Below, one piece after another: positions 28,986 through 37,957 of a stretch of DNA of 64,000 nucleotides. Numbering within the stretch: the stretch's first letter is position 1; each line of letters starts with the position of its first letter. The position numbers and the translations under genes were made by a program. Location: the NCBI GenBank assembly GCA_910589305.1, contig CAJUTV010000009.1, positions 1-64,000 on the forward strand, given 5' to 3'. Under the pieces are notes generated by a model. The model did not search any database and was not told the origin of the DNA. It was given only the letters and a program-made list of their open reading frames with translations. This DNA is from an uncultured Lachnospira sp. GTDB taxonomy: Bacteria; Bacillota; Clostridia; Lachnospirales; Lachnospiraceae.

Positions 28986-29771
28986 ATGCAAAAAGAAGTA
29001 TTGATAATCATTCCAGCATACAATGAAGAACATAATATTGAGCAGGTACTTAAAAATCTTGAAAGTCCTGATATTGCTGAATTTGCAGATATCTTAGTGA
29101 TGAATGATGCATCGCTTGACAATACCAATTGGATAGCAAAAGCTCATAAACATGCTGTTGTTACACATGTGTTTAATCTTGGTTATGGCAGTGCGCTGCA
29201 ATTAGGTTATAAATATGCGATTCGCTATCATTACAAGTATGTTATTCAAATGGATGCAGACGGTCAGCATGATGTCTGTAATGTTAAAAATATATACAAG
29301 ACATTAAAGACAAAATATGATGGGGAATATCCAGATATTGTGCTAGGTTCTAGGTATTTAGAGGACAGTTCGCCATTTGAAGTTTCCTTTTTAAAAGAGC
29401 TGGCTTATAAAATGTTTCGCAGTATTATTAAGCTGATAACAAAAAGAACCATTAAAGACCCAACATCTGGATTGCAGGGATTAAGTTGGAGAGCAGTATT
29501 AGACTATTCAAAATACGGCAATTTTGACGACCGTTACCCGGATGCTAATATGCTTACAAGTATGATTTTAAAAGGATATAATGTTGTGGAGATACCAGCA
29601 GTTATGCACACAAGAAGCTATGGCATGAGTATGCACTCAGGGCTAATAAAGCCTATTGGTTACATGTTTCATATGATGCTTAGTATTGTGGGTGTTGTGT
29701 TAAGGCAAAAAAAACATCAAACACCACAAAAAATCAGCAGTGAAAAAAATCAAAAGGGACAAGTAAAATAA
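28986..29771 (+). CDS. Glycosyltransferase family 2, polyprenyl-phosphate sugar transferase-like
   Basis: This 261-residue GT-A enzyme has the opening VLIIIPAYNEEHNI at residues 5-18, an MNDASLDNT donor loop and the metal motif MDADGQHD near residue 90. It most resembles the dolichyl/polyprenyl-phosphate mannose or glucose synthase type, which makes lipid-linked sugars for GT-C enzymes. That would fit the GT-C-like protein at 19901. No C-terminal membrane domain is present; the neighbouring DUF2304 protein may anchor it. The ATG at 28986 has CATGGAGG 5-6 nt upstream. Confidence 0.88.
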   Translation: MQKEVLIIIPAYNEEHNIEQVLKNLESPDIAEFADILVMNDASLDNTNWIAKAHKHAVVTHVFNLGYGSALQLGYKYAIRYHYKYVIQMDADGQHDVCNVKNIYKTLKTKYDGEYPDIVLGSRYLEDSSPFEVSFLKELAYKMFRSIIKLITKRTIKDPTSGLQGLSWRAVLDYSKYGNFDDRYPDANMLTSMILKGYNVVEIPAVMHTRSYGMSMHSGLIKPIGYMFHMMLSIVGVVLRQKKHQTPQKISSEKNQKGQVK

Positions 29772-29849
29772 GAAAGTTTCTAAAGTTATACAAGTAATAA
29801 TAATATTTGTCATAAAATGGACAGATTAAGGATGGGGATTATTATAAAA

Positions 29850-30971
29850 ATGCGTAAATTTAATATAATACAAAATCCAATTGGCGCAGGCAGAGGGTGG
29901 TTTAGTATTTTTCCATTCAAATTGTCCCAATCGTATGATTTTGAAGAGATGAAATGGTGTTTAAAAAAAGAGGAATCGTTAGTTTTGGCGCGAATTAATA
30001 TCGGTGAATACAATCAGATGGAAATTCCAGATAAAGCATTAAAAAATTTTCAAAATATTATGCAGTTTTTTAGAAAATATGAAAAAAAAATCATATTGAG
30101 ATTTGTGTATGATGAGACTGGACAGGGGCTTCTCAATGAACCTTCTTCGTTGAGAATAATATTAGGTCATATCAGACAAGTTGGTTCAATAATGGAAGAA
30201 AACAGTGATATTATCCTTACAACGCAGGGAACTTTTGTAGGCAGTTGGGGCGAGATGCATACAAGCCGTTATATTAATAAAGAAAATATAGCAGATGTTA
30301 TTATTGCATTATATAAAGCTACGAATGGAACTGTTAGAATGGCTGTGCGCAGACCTTCTCAGCATAGAGAATTGCATAGTGAGTTAAGTGCGCGTCGATT
30401 GCCTGCTGATGAGATAATGTCGATGGTTGGCATATATGATGATGCACTGATGGCATCGGTTGATGATTATGGGACATTTGATTTATCCGATATTGAAGCC
30501 GACAAAAATTATGTTGTAAAAGTAGCTCAAAATTTGCCTGTCGGAGGTGAGGCAGTAAATGCAAATATTGAAAATGATGGACAGAAAGCCATTCTTTATT
30601 TAAAAAAGTTACATATATCGTATTTAAACAGTCAATATGATTTGCAAGTTCTTGATAAATGGAAGAATGAACAGATGCCAACAGGAATAAGCATATATGA
30701 TTATATTACTAAAAATTTGGGAGCTGTTCTTCAAATTCGCAAAATAAAAGAGGATATCATTGGAAAATATGTCCGAATAACCGTTGTTAATACAGGTTTT
30801 GCAGCCTTATATCAAGATGCATATCTGATTATTAGCAATGAAGAGGGCAGTATGGTATTTCAATCAAAAACATTAAAATTTTTACAAAGTGAGGCAGATA
30901 TTGATATTTTGGTTGAAAAAAGTGCACTGCCTGCTGGCAAAATATTAAATATAACAATTTTATATGGTTAG
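29850..30971 (+). CDS. DUF4832/DUF4874-like protein, no signal peptide
   Basis: This 373-residue protein has an N-terminal NPIGAGRGWFSI motif, a barrel-like run of strands (VLARINI, IILRFVYD, IILTTQGTFVGSWGEMH) and a beta C-terminal domain (ITVVNTGFAALYQDAYLII). The order fits the DUF4874-DUF4832 pair. The Glu in SWGEMH (E135) stands at the end of a predicted strand, as an acid catalyst would in a TIM-barrel glycosidase; this is inference. No signal peptide is seen, unlike the paralogue at 31016. Starts at 29817 or 29832 are also possible. Confidence 0.7.
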   Translation: MRKFNIIQNPIGAGRGWFSIFPFKLSQSYDFEEMKWCLKKEESLVLARINIGEYNQMEIPDKALKNFQNIMQFFRKYEKKIILRFVYDETGQGLLNEPSSLRIILGHIRQVGSIMEENSDIILTTQGTFVGSWGEMHTSRYINKENIADVIIALYKATNGTVRMAVRRPSQHRELHSELSARRLPADEIMSMVGIYDDALMASVDDYGTFDLSDIEADKNYVVKVAQNLPVGGEAVNANIENDGQKAILYLKKLHISYLNSQYDLQVLDKWKNEQMPTGISIYDYITKNLGAVLQIRKIKEDIIGKYVRITVVNTGFAALYQDAYLIISNEEGSMVFQSKTLKFLQSEADIDILVEKSALPAGKILNITILYG

Positions 30972-31015
30972 AAAATATAAGTAGTAAGCACTTGTAATTT
31001 ATAAAAAAATGTTTT

Positions 31016-32473
31016 TTAGAACCCTTGTTTAATATTAATTGTTCCAATTTTATAACCATTTTCAGTTAATGGTATATCGTTGGCAAATTGAATAGTTTCA
31101 GCTTTATCAAAGTTATTGTTTGCATTAATTTGATTATATAGTTTGATATAAATATCATAAACGCCTGTTTCAATTGATTGTACTGGAATGGAAGTATCAA
31201 TTGTTATAACAGAATTTGGCTGCCAACTGCTTGTATGAAGAGCAGTTGTAATGTCTTTTGAAAAAGAAATGGACTTCTTGTCAGCAGTTTTTGGATTATC
31301 GGAATCTGTTTTTACAAGATTGAGCATTCCGTTAAAATCATGGTATGAGGAAGAAAAGCCTACATTTTTAATATCTAGTTTTATCATAAAAATATCATTA
31401 AATGGTGTATAGTTTATAGAAGAATCAACAAAAGTATATCGGTATCCTAAATGAGTTGTTATATAATCATAACCAGTAACACCATTAAAAATATCATTTC
31501 CTTGATATATCTGTGTTTTCCATTTATTAATAACCGTTGCATCATGCAGGCAATTTAAGTAGGAAACGTGCATTGTTGACAGTGCATCAACAGCATTGTC
31601 AATATCATTTAAATAATTATCAAGAACAACCTCTCCGCCATTGGGAACATTTTTACACAGTTCATTTTGATAGTTTAATTCTTGTATGCGATTGCCTTTT
31701 AAGTCATAGTGTTCATCTGTAAATGTATCATTGGCAGCGCCATAGGTTCCTAAATCAAGGTCTGAACCAAGCATCCCGTCATTATATAACCCTATACGGT
31801 TATTTGCAGGAATTGAAGCCGTTTGAAGGATGGTTCTTAGCTGTTGAGGTGTTCGCACCGATAAAAAAATATCTTTTGATATCAAATTATTAAGATGATT
31901 TGCCAGTATTGTCATGGAATCTGTACTCATATAATTAGAATTATTCATTTCAGCATGATTCCCTACAAATATTCCCTGTAATATATATACATTATCCGTA
32001 TGCAAATTGACAATTTGAGCAGTTTGTTCCATATGTTTTTTGATAATGGATATATCAGAAGGTTCTGTTTCTATAGCCTTTCCGTCCCAATCATACATAA
32101 ATCGGAGAATAAGCTGATGTTTTCCATTCTTCCACATCGTTAAAATTCTATCAATTTGTTTTAGTGCATTATCAGATAAATCTTTATCGTTAAAATTTTT
32201 AAGATTGATTTCTATTAATGCAAGTCTTGTATTGCTGCAAGTTCTTATATAGCGGTTGGTTAAATCGTCAAAATGATTATATGCATCATCTGTTATCATA
32301 TAAGTGCATATCTGATACCAGCCACAATAAGGATTGTCAAGAAATTGGGCGGTTTCGTTGAACGCATTGGAAGTATAGTTGATTGTATAGTAGTTTTTAT
32401 CAATCCAAAAAAATGTAAAAGTACATAGTAATATAGAGATACATGCAATTAATATAAGGATTATTTTTTTCAT
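31016..32473 (-). CDS. Secreted DUF4832-like protein, paralogue of the preceding gene
   Basis: This 485-residue protein has a clear N-terminal membrane anchor or signal (MKKIILILIACISILLC) and otherwise follows the neighbour at 29850: NPYCGWYQI near residue 48, LILRFMYDWDG near residue 121, IFVGNHAEMNN with E175 at the same place, and the C-terminal DIKNVGFSSSYHDF. Identity looks low but collinear. It is convergent with the paralogue, with 44 bases between stops. An AAGG site precedes the ATG; longer upstream frames only translate a repeat. The location outside the membrane suits an enzyme acting on exported glycan. Confidence 0.75.
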   Translation of the reverse strand: MKKIILILIACISILLCTFTFFWIDKNYYTINYTSNAFNETAQFLDNPYCGWYQICTYMITDDAYNHFDDLTNRYIRTCSNTRLALIEINLKNFNDKDLSDNALKQIDRILTMWKNGKHQLILRFMYDWDGKAIETEPSDISIIKKHMEQTAQIVNLHTDNVYILQGIFVGNHAEMNNSNYMSTDSMTILANHLNNLISKDIFLSVRTPQQLRTILQTASIPANNRIGLYNDGMLGSDLDLGTYGAANDTFTDEHYDLKGNRIQELNYQNELCKNVPNGGEVVLDNYLNDIDNAVDALSTMHVSYLNCLHDATVINKWKTQIYQGNDIFNGVTGYDYITTHLGYRYTFVDSSINYTPFNDIFMIKLDIKNVGFSSSYHDFNGMLNLVKTDSDNPKTADKKSISFSKDITTALHTSSWQPNSVITIDTSIPVQSIETGVYDIYIKLYNQINANNNFDKAETIQFANDIPLTENGYKIGTINIKQGF

Positions 32474-32646
32474 CGATTTAAACCTTTCGTTCTTATAAAA
32501 ACAGAAATATTTTTTGCTTTTGACAATACATAACAAATAGTATTTAAAAATAGTATAAGAACTATTATAGTATAGAATTAAGAATAAATAAATGGTAAAA
32601 TAATTTTGATTGCTGCTGTAAGTAAAAGTGAAATTATAAGCTTGTT

Positions 32647-32729
32647 TAACCTCATTAAGGAAGTCCCCCAATTCAATGCTGCAAAGGCATAAGTGGGGGG
32701 TGGGGACTTGCTTGTTTCAGTGGGAGTAT
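32647..32729 (+). repeat. Multi-hairpin repeat, left half only
   Basis: The copy starts with TAACCTCAT, carries the first hairpin (GTCCCCC ... GGGGGG) and the left arm of the second (TTTCAGTGGGAG), then stops at GTAT. The right half and tail are absent. It has the same orientation as the copies at 34640 and 43139. Confidence 0.7.
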
Positions 32730-32877
32730 GAAAAAAATTTCATGTAAAAGCAGTATAATAAATAGGTTTAGAAAGATGTATTAAATAGAAAGCATTATGC
32801 AAATCAGAATTATATTATAAATAAAATATATTATTATCAATTCATATCAAATACAATGGAAAGGAATATAAGATACG
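32730..32877. other. AT-rich leader of the nucleotidyltransferase-like gene
   Basis: Between the truncated repeat and the next gene I see only A/T-rich sequence and a GGAAAGG site at 32857-32863, 14 nt before the ATG. No firm promoter was found. Confidence 0.35.
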
Positions 32878-34086
32878 ATGAAGAATTATGAATATATTTT
32901 GTTAAAGTTGTTAAATGCACAGTTGACCAATAATAATAAAATTCTTTCAGGTGATATATTTGTGAAAACCGTTCTTCAACTGTCGGACAGCGATTGGTGG
33001 AATCTTATAAAATTAGCGCAAAACCATAATGTATTGTCAATAATTGCGGAAAATCAAGTATTTATTGATAACTGCAATCATACACAAAAAGAGTATGTTT
33101 TTGATGAAGCAAACAAGGTCGTAATGAGAAATTACCGATTATTGTGGCTTGCAAGTAAATATCAAAAAATATTAAATGATGCAGGGATTGAGTCTGTTTT
33201 AATAAAAGGATTTGCAACAGCAATTTATTATGATGTTCCAGAAATTAGAAAATCGGGTGATATTGATATATTAATTATAGATAAAAATAAAATTGATAAA
33301 GCAATTTATGTATTGTTAAGCAAGGGGTTAAAATATGTTGACAAGCAGCATTCCAGTCATCATATTGAATTGGTAAATGATAGAGGAATAACGGTTGAAT
33401 TGCATCAAACACTTGCAGAACATTTTGACAATAAACGTATAGACAACCAATTGCAGGATATTGTTAAAGAATATAAAGAGCATATCCAAAGTGTTTGCTT
33501 TTTAGGAAATACTCTTTATATTTCATCAGATGGGTATAATGCTTTTAGTTTAATGATACATATGTTACAGCATTATTTAAGGGCAGGATTTGGATTGAAA
33601 CTTTTGTGTGATTGGGTGATTTTTTGGAATAGAACGATTAGTGATACAGAAAAAGAGCAATTTATGCATCATATAAAACAGCTTCATATGGAAACTTTTG
33701 TAAGTTCTATTACAAGTATTTGTGTGAGGTATCTTGGTCTTTCAAAAGAAAAAGTTTTATTTATGATAAAAGAAAAAGAAGATAAAAAGCTTTTGTATGC
33801 TATTATAACGGATATTATAGAGGCGGAGGAGTTTGGATATAGTGATAAAAATAGAATGGTCGTTTTGCGTGATTCCAAAATTAGTAGCTTGATAAGAGAA
33901 TTTCATCATCAAATGATTATCAATTATCCTAAAATATCACATTATATTATTTTATGGCCAATATTGTGGAGTCTTACATTGGTTGTATTTATGCGCAATA
34001 ACAAAAATATTCGGCATACGAGTGCTTTTCATATATTAAAAAATGCTAGAAAAAGAAGTCAAATCAGAAAGAAAATAGAAGTGTAA
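32878..34086 (+). CDS. Nucleotidyltransferase family protein (NTP_transf_5-like)
   Basis: This 402-residue protein of the Pfam PF14907 type has the core signature VLIKGFATAIYYDVPEIR at residues 107-124 followed by SGDIDILI, the GDID pair being the metal-binding acids of the nucleotidyltransferase fold. The C-terminal half is helical with a hydrophobic stretch (LWPILWSLTLVVF). Members are found in capsule and peptide-modification loci, but no reaction is established. It and the small gene after it lie between two copies of the same repeat and may have arrived or been shuffled together. Confidence 0.78.
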   Translation: MKNYEYILLKLLNAQLTNNNKILSGDIFVKTVLQLSDSDWWNLIKLAQNHNVLSIIAENQVFIDNCNHTQKEYVFDEANKVVMRNYRLLWLASKYQKILNDAGIESVLIKGFATAIYYDVPEIRKSGDIDILIIDKNKIDKAIYVLLSKGLKYVDKQHSSHHIELVNDRGITVELHQTLAEHFDNKRIDNQLQDIVKEYKEHIQSVCFLGNTLYISSDGYNAFSLMIHMLQHYLRAGFGLKLLCDWVIFWNRTISDTEKEQFMHHIKQLHMETFVSSITSICVRYLGLSKEKVLFMIKEKEDKKLLYAIITDIIEAEEFGYSDKNRMVVLRDSKISSLIREFHHQMIINYPKISHYIILWPILWSLTLVVFMRNNKNIRHTSAFHILKNARKRSQIRKKIEV

Positions 34087-34087
34087 T

Positions 34088-34318
34088 ATGAAAAGAAATG
34101 AAGGTGAATTATATTTACAATCATATCCTAAATTAAGAAAATGGATAAATGAATGTCAAATTTGTCATGCAAAAGGATATAAGCCAGATATGCCTAAGCA
34201 TATTGCAAATCCTGACTCTGTTGCCGGATATTTTATAAGAAAATATTTTAAACCTCTTGAGGTTAATGAAATGTCTATATGTGTTCAATGCGCTAAATTT
34301 TATTTTCGCGAGCAATAA
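34088..34318 (+). CDS. Small zinc-ribbon-like hypothetical protein
   Basis: This 76-residue protein starts one base after the preceding stop. Two CxxC pairs (CQIC near residue 23 and CVQC near residue 68) could hold one zinc ion. Between them it is basic and proline-containing. I do not recognise a family. Translational linkage to the nucleotidyltransferase-like gene suggests a shared function. Confidence 0.6.
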   Translation: MKRNEGELYLQSYPKLRKWINECQICHAKGYKPDMPKHIANPDSVAGYFIRKYFKPLEVNEMSICVQCAKFYFREQ

Positions 34319-34368
34319 GCTAAGGGGATATGCTTGCAGCATACTTGCCTGTTTATTTGGCGGCTGCC

Positions 34369-34435
34369 GCGAGAGTCAAATATCATAGTGACTTTTGGAC
34401 ACATTGCAGTTTGGTATAGAGTATTTGACTCTTGC
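34369..34435. repeat. 14-bp inverted repeat
   Basis: GCGAGAGTCAAATA (34369-34382) pairs with 34422-34435 with a single G-T pair. The 39-nt centre holds no gene. Just upstream, TATGC/GCATA around 34329-34343 is a further small hairpin. This may be a mobile remnant or the terminator area of the small zinc-ribbon gene. Confidence 0.45.
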
Positions 34436-34639
34436 AAGGGTTGAATATTTTATTAGTGTATAACAGATATTTGATAAAAAATATTTATCAATATACAATA
34501 TATAAAAAGAGTAAAATTTTCAATCTGACCATAAAAAATAAATCAAAACTGAATATTTTAATATAGCCACTTTGCAAATATAATGCACTCCAATGATATA
34601 TATAATAATGACTCTGTTTAAGATGCCAGCATTGTATTT
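34436..34639. other. AT-rich gap, nothing recognised
   Basis: This is low-complexity A/T sequence between the inverted repeat and the multi-hairpin repeat. No frame of note, no tRNA-like fold and no clear promoter were found. Confidence 0.4.
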
Positions 34640-34775
34640 TAACCTCATCAAGGAAGTCACCCACTTCAATGCTGCAAAGGCATAAGTGGGGGACTTGTGT
34701 TACGATAGTAGCTATGAGGTTAGGGTGTCAAACACCCGAGCAAGTAGCGTAGCGGATTGCGAATATCCGCTTAAC
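34640..34775 (+). repeat. Multi-hairpin repeat, complete ends but second hairpin deleted
   Basis: The left end TAACCTCAT (34640-34648) and right end ATGAGGTTA (34714-34722) are both present. The second hairpin of the full copy is missing. The tail includes GGGTGT/ACACCC and GCGGAT/ATCCGC hairpins and ends in CTTAAC. The tail matches the window's first 55 bases and that of 43261-43299. Confidence 0.75.
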
Positions 34776-34804
34776 CATTAAATAAATGGAGGAATGGAGG
34801 AAAA

Positions 34805-35551
34805 ATGTTTGCAACGTTTAAAAAGATAGATATGCACTCGCATATAGGTACTTGGGGCGCGCCATTTAATATCCATATGGATGCGCATAACCTCATTCAG
34901 CAGATGGAAGAATATAACATTGTAAAAACGGTTTTATGTTCATCAAATTCATCGAATAATGAGGAGACCTTACAAGCTTATAGGCAATATCCAACAGCGA
35001 TTATACCAATAGCGCGAATTGATTGTTCAAAAGGAAAAAAAGCATATGATGAATTAGAACACTATATTCGAGATGAACATTTTGAGGGTGGTAAAATACA
35101 ATCCTTATTTGACGGCTATGCGGCAGATGCGCCTTGTGTTGACCCAGCGGCTGAAATCTGTGCTTATTATGAAAAGCCGTTTTTTGTACATTCTGGTCAT
35201 GCGCCATTTTCACTGCCATGGCAGATTGGACTTTTGGCAGAACGACATCCAACATTAAAGATATGTATGCTTCATATGGGGCATGGAAATGGAATTTATG
35301 TAGATGCGGCACTGACAATGGCTAAAAGATATTCGAATATATGGCTTGAAACCTCTGGAACATCAATGAGCGTTCAAATCCGCAACGCTTATGAGAATGT
35401 AGCACAAAATAAAATTATGTTTGGACTGGATACGCCATTTCATGCACCATCTGTAGAAATACAAAAAATTCAGGCATGTGGCATAGACGAAGAAGGAATG
35501 AATCGAATATTTTATAAAAATGCTTGTGAATTTATGAATATAGAGATATAA
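34805..35551 (+). CDS. Amidohydrolase family protein (PF04909-like)
   Basis: This 248-residue metal-dependent hydrolase or decarboxylase of the amidohydrolase 2 group has a TIM barrel with HSH near residue 12 (MHSHIG), a lysine-free middle, LHMGHGNG near residue 157 and the C-terminal GLDTPFHAP carrying the conserved Asp. The substrate is unknown. It is followed by an ECF S component gene after 21 bases, which may import a precursor handled by this enzyme. A second family member is at 63030. Two GGAGG-type sites lie before the ATG. Confidence 0.82.
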   Translation: MFATFKKIDMHSHIGTWGAPFNIHMDAHNLIQQMEEYNIVKTVLCSSNSSNNEETLQAYRQYPTAIIPIARIDCSKGKKAYDELEHYIRDEHFEGGKIQSLFDGYAADAPCVDPAAEICAYYEKPFFVHSGHAPFSLPWQIGLLAERHPTLKICMLHMGHGNGIYVDAALTMAKRYSNIWLETSGTSMSVQIRNAYENVAQNKIMFGLDTPFHAPSVEIQKIQACGIDEEGMNRIFYKNACEFMNIEI

Positions 35552-35572
35552 ATAAAAGAGGTGTAAAGACGT

Positions 35573-36136
35573 ATGGAAAAGACCATTTCAAAGAAAAAAC
35601 AAAGTGTAAACAAACCCCATACAGCAAATTCGGTAAAGATATATGATATTGTAATTACTGGATTAATGGCGGCGTTAGTATTTGTGGGAACGTATTTTTT
35701 TAAAATTCCTACATCGTTTGGCTATACACATCTTGGCGACTGTATGATTATTCTTACAGTGTGTATGTTTGGAACAAGAAAAGGTATGCTGGCAGGAGCA
35801 ATTGGAGCAGGATTATCAGACCTGCTGGGAGGTTATACCATATGGGTACTTCCAACAATGCTTTTTAAAGGCATATGGGCATTGATTATGGGAATAGTGG
35901 CATACAAATTATTGTCAAAAGTAAAGTTTAATTGGCTGATAGGGGCTGTTGCAGGCGCAGTGGTGCATATTGCTTTATATACACTGATTAAGATTCCTCT
36001 TTATGGTATGGAATATGCGATGCTTAGAGTTCCCATTATAACAGGGCAGACCATATGCGGTATTGTTTTTGGAAGCGCTTTATATATGTTTATAAAGTCG
36101 TCTGGTATTTTAAGAAATGTTATTAAAAATAAATAA
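35573..36136 (+). CDS. ECF transporter S component
   Basis: This 187-residue membrane protein has about six segments after a polar 20-residue N-terminus. YDIVITGLMAALVFVGTYF with a following THLGDCMIIL is the S-component pattern (Pfam PF07155-like). It binds a vitamin or related small molecule and would share the energising EcfAA'T module encoded elsewhere. Specificity is not predictable. The preceding amidohydrolase may act on the same substrate. Confidence 0.85.
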   Translation: MEKTISKKKQSVNKPHTANSVKIYDIVITGLMAALVFVGTYFFKIPTSFGYTHLGDCMIILTVCMFGTRKGMLAGAIGAGLSDLLGGYTIWVLPTMLFKGIWALIMGIVAYKLLSKVKFNWLIGAVAGAVVHIALYTLIKIPLYGMEYAMLRVPIITGQTICGIVFGSALYMFIKSSGILRNVIKNK

Positions 36137-36263
36137 TGATTTCATCTTATTAGGAATAAATGGACTTTATTTTTAGAAAAAATAAGTTAAGAATTTGTAT
36201 ATATATATTATTATTTAATTTATTAGCAGCTTCTAAAAGTCAGTTGTAGCATGGAGGCTAAAT

Positions 36264-36695
36264 GTGAAAAATCCAAAGATTGAAAAGGAACTTATACATT
36301 ATATTAAAAGTAACAGTGACCATAACAGTTTATATTGGTATCCACTTGTTCATGTTGAAAAATCTATTCCTGTGGCAGCATATGACATTATTGGAATATA
36401 TCAAAATAATAATATATATTTTATAGAAAATATTATAAAATGGTGTCATATTGAAAAAGTAAGTCTCTTTCAGATGGATTACAGAGAATATTTTGAAAAC
36501 GAAAATATTACTCAATTGTTATATGAGAGAGATAAAGATGGTTATATTTTTCAATGGTATGCTGAAACATTTATTTTTGATAAATCGAAAGAATGGCTTA
36601 TATATTTGTCACATGAAAATACGATTTCATTTACTGGAGAAAAAATTGTAACTATAGCAAAACAAATGATTCCTTTATGTTATTTGATTGCATGA
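36264..36695 (+). CDS. Hypothetical protein
   Basis: This 143-residue protein starts with GTG, which has CATGGAGG 6-7 nt upstream. The middle (FQWYAETFIFDKSKEWLIYLSHENTISFTGEKI) looks like an alternating beta sheet, as in small immunity- or SMI1-like folds, but the similarity is too weak for a call. No membrane segment or signal peptide was found. The neighbours give no clear context. Confidence 0.6.
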   Translation: MKNPKIEKELIHYIKSNSDHNSLYWYPLVHVEKSIPVAAYDIIGIYQNNNIYFIENIIKWCHIEKVSLFQMDYREYFENENITQLLYERDKDGYIFQWYAETFIFDKSKEWLIYLSHENTISFTGEKIVTIAKQMIPLCYLIA

Positions 36696-36799
36696 AAAAA
36701 TTAAGAAAGATAATTATTCACCAAAGTTTGTTTTGAGATTTTGGATATATATTTCTAAAAAGAAAGTTTATATATGAAATAGAAAAGGAGTAGTAAGCA

Positions 36800-37336
36800 A
36801 TGAATTTAAAAGAAGATGCATATAATGCTGCTAAACAATTAATAGAGATAGCAAATTTACAGGAAGGCGATTTATTTTTAGTTGGCTGTTCTACCAGTGA
36901 AATATCTGGCGAACAAATTGGTTCAGCTTCAAAACCTAATTTGGCAGAAGACGTCTTTCTTGGAATTTGGGAAGCGACAAAGGAAAAAGGAATATATTTG
37001 GCGGCACAGTGCTGTGAACATCTTAATAGAGCCATTATATTAGAAAAGGAAGCGGCAAAAAACAACCGATATGAAATTGTCAATGTCGTTCCATTTCCAA
37101 AAGCAGGCGGCTCTTTTGCAACAATGGCACACAAGTATTTTTCTAATCCAGTAGCTGTTGAGCATGTAAAAGCGGATGCAGGAATGGATATAGGCGATAC
37201 TTTAATTGGAATGAATTTAAAAGATGTGGCAGTTCCTGTCCGATTAAATATTTCTAAAATTGGTGAGGCACATTTAGTTTGTGCCAGAACAAGAGCAAAG
37301 TATATTGGCGGAGAACGCGCGCATTATAATTTATAA
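36800..37336 (+). CDS. UPF0340 family protein (TIGR01440, YwlG-like)
   Basis: This 178-residue conserved protein of the Firmicutes shows the family landmarks: LVGCSTSEISGEQIG at residues 27-41, AAQCCEHLNRA near residue 73, VNVVPFPKAGGSFA near residue 97 and DAGMDIGDTLIGM near residue 132. The function is not established; in Bacillus the gene lies near glyA. A GGAGTAG site precedes the ATG. It is not obviously tied to its neighbours here. Confidence 0.92.
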   Translation: MNLKEDAYNAAKQLIEIANLQEGDLFLVGCSTSEISGEQIGSASKPNLAEDVFLGIWEATKEKGIYLAAQCCEHLNRAIILEKEAAKNNRYEIVNVVPFPKAGGSFATMAHKYFSNPVAVEHVKADAGMDIGDTLIGMNLKDVAVPVRLNISKIGEAHLVCARTRAKYIGGERAHYNL

Positions 37337-37417
37337 GTTTATAAACAAGCAGTGAAGTATATTGTAAGCATTTGCTTGACTAAAAAATATTTACAATAAT
37401 GCAAGAATGAGGAATTT

Positions 37418-37930
37418 ATGCAGATTGAAAAAAATGCAGATAATACAAAAAAAGCAGATAGCATACAAAAAGCAGATAGTGCAAAAAAATTAGATGATAA
37501 CAGTAAAATTATTTTAGCATTACAAGAGGGCAATATTATAATAAAGCCAGAGGGATACAGTATGTATCCCTTATTTGTTCCAAAACGTGATATGGCTGTT
37601 ATAACAAAAGCAGATACAGCAACGTTAAAACGAGGCGATGTGGTGTTATATCGTAGGTGGGATGCTTCAGGGATATTAGTATTGCATCGTATTGTGCGGA
37701 TTACTAAAAAAGGATTTTATATGACAGGAGATAATCAGACACATATAGAAGGACCATTGCAGGCAGAGCAAATACATGGAAAATTAATTGAAATTATTAG
37801 AAATGGCAAGTCAATTTCTGTTGAAAATATTGTTTATAGAGTATTGTCTTTTATATGGTTGTGTTTAAGACCTGTTAGAAGACCAATCAGTGTGGCAGTG
37901 GCTTTTATAAAAAAGAAGATATTTCATTAG
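37418..37930 (+). CDS. S24/S26 family signal peptidase-like protein (SipW type)
   Basis: This 170-residue protein has a lysine-rich N-terminus carrying a short KADS/KADN repeat, the Ser motif PEGYSMYPLF near residue 47, VVLYRR and LVLHRIVRI near residue 90, and MTGDNQ near residue 105. The general base is His rather than Lys, as in SipW-type and archaeal signal peptidases. A hydrophobic segment is near the C-terminus (VLSFIWLCL) instead of at the start. It may process a small set of secreted proteins, but no partner is visible. Confidence 0.78.
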   Translation: MQIEKNADNTKKADSIQKADSAKKLDDNSKIILALQEGNIIIKPEGYSMYPLFVPKRDMAVITKADTATLKRGDVVLYRRWDASGILVLHRIVRITKKGFYMTGDNQTHIEGPLQAEQIHGKLIEIIRNGKSISVENIVYRVLSFIWLCLRPVRRPISVAVAFIKKKIFH

Positions 37931-37957
37931 TAAAATATATTTTAAAAGGGAGTTATA

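Noticed and set aside
32474..32671. Longer start for the reverse-strand DUF4832 gene
   Set aside because: The extra 66 residues translate the dispersed repeat and AT-rich leader; the ATG at 32473 begins a clear signal segment with a ribosome site.
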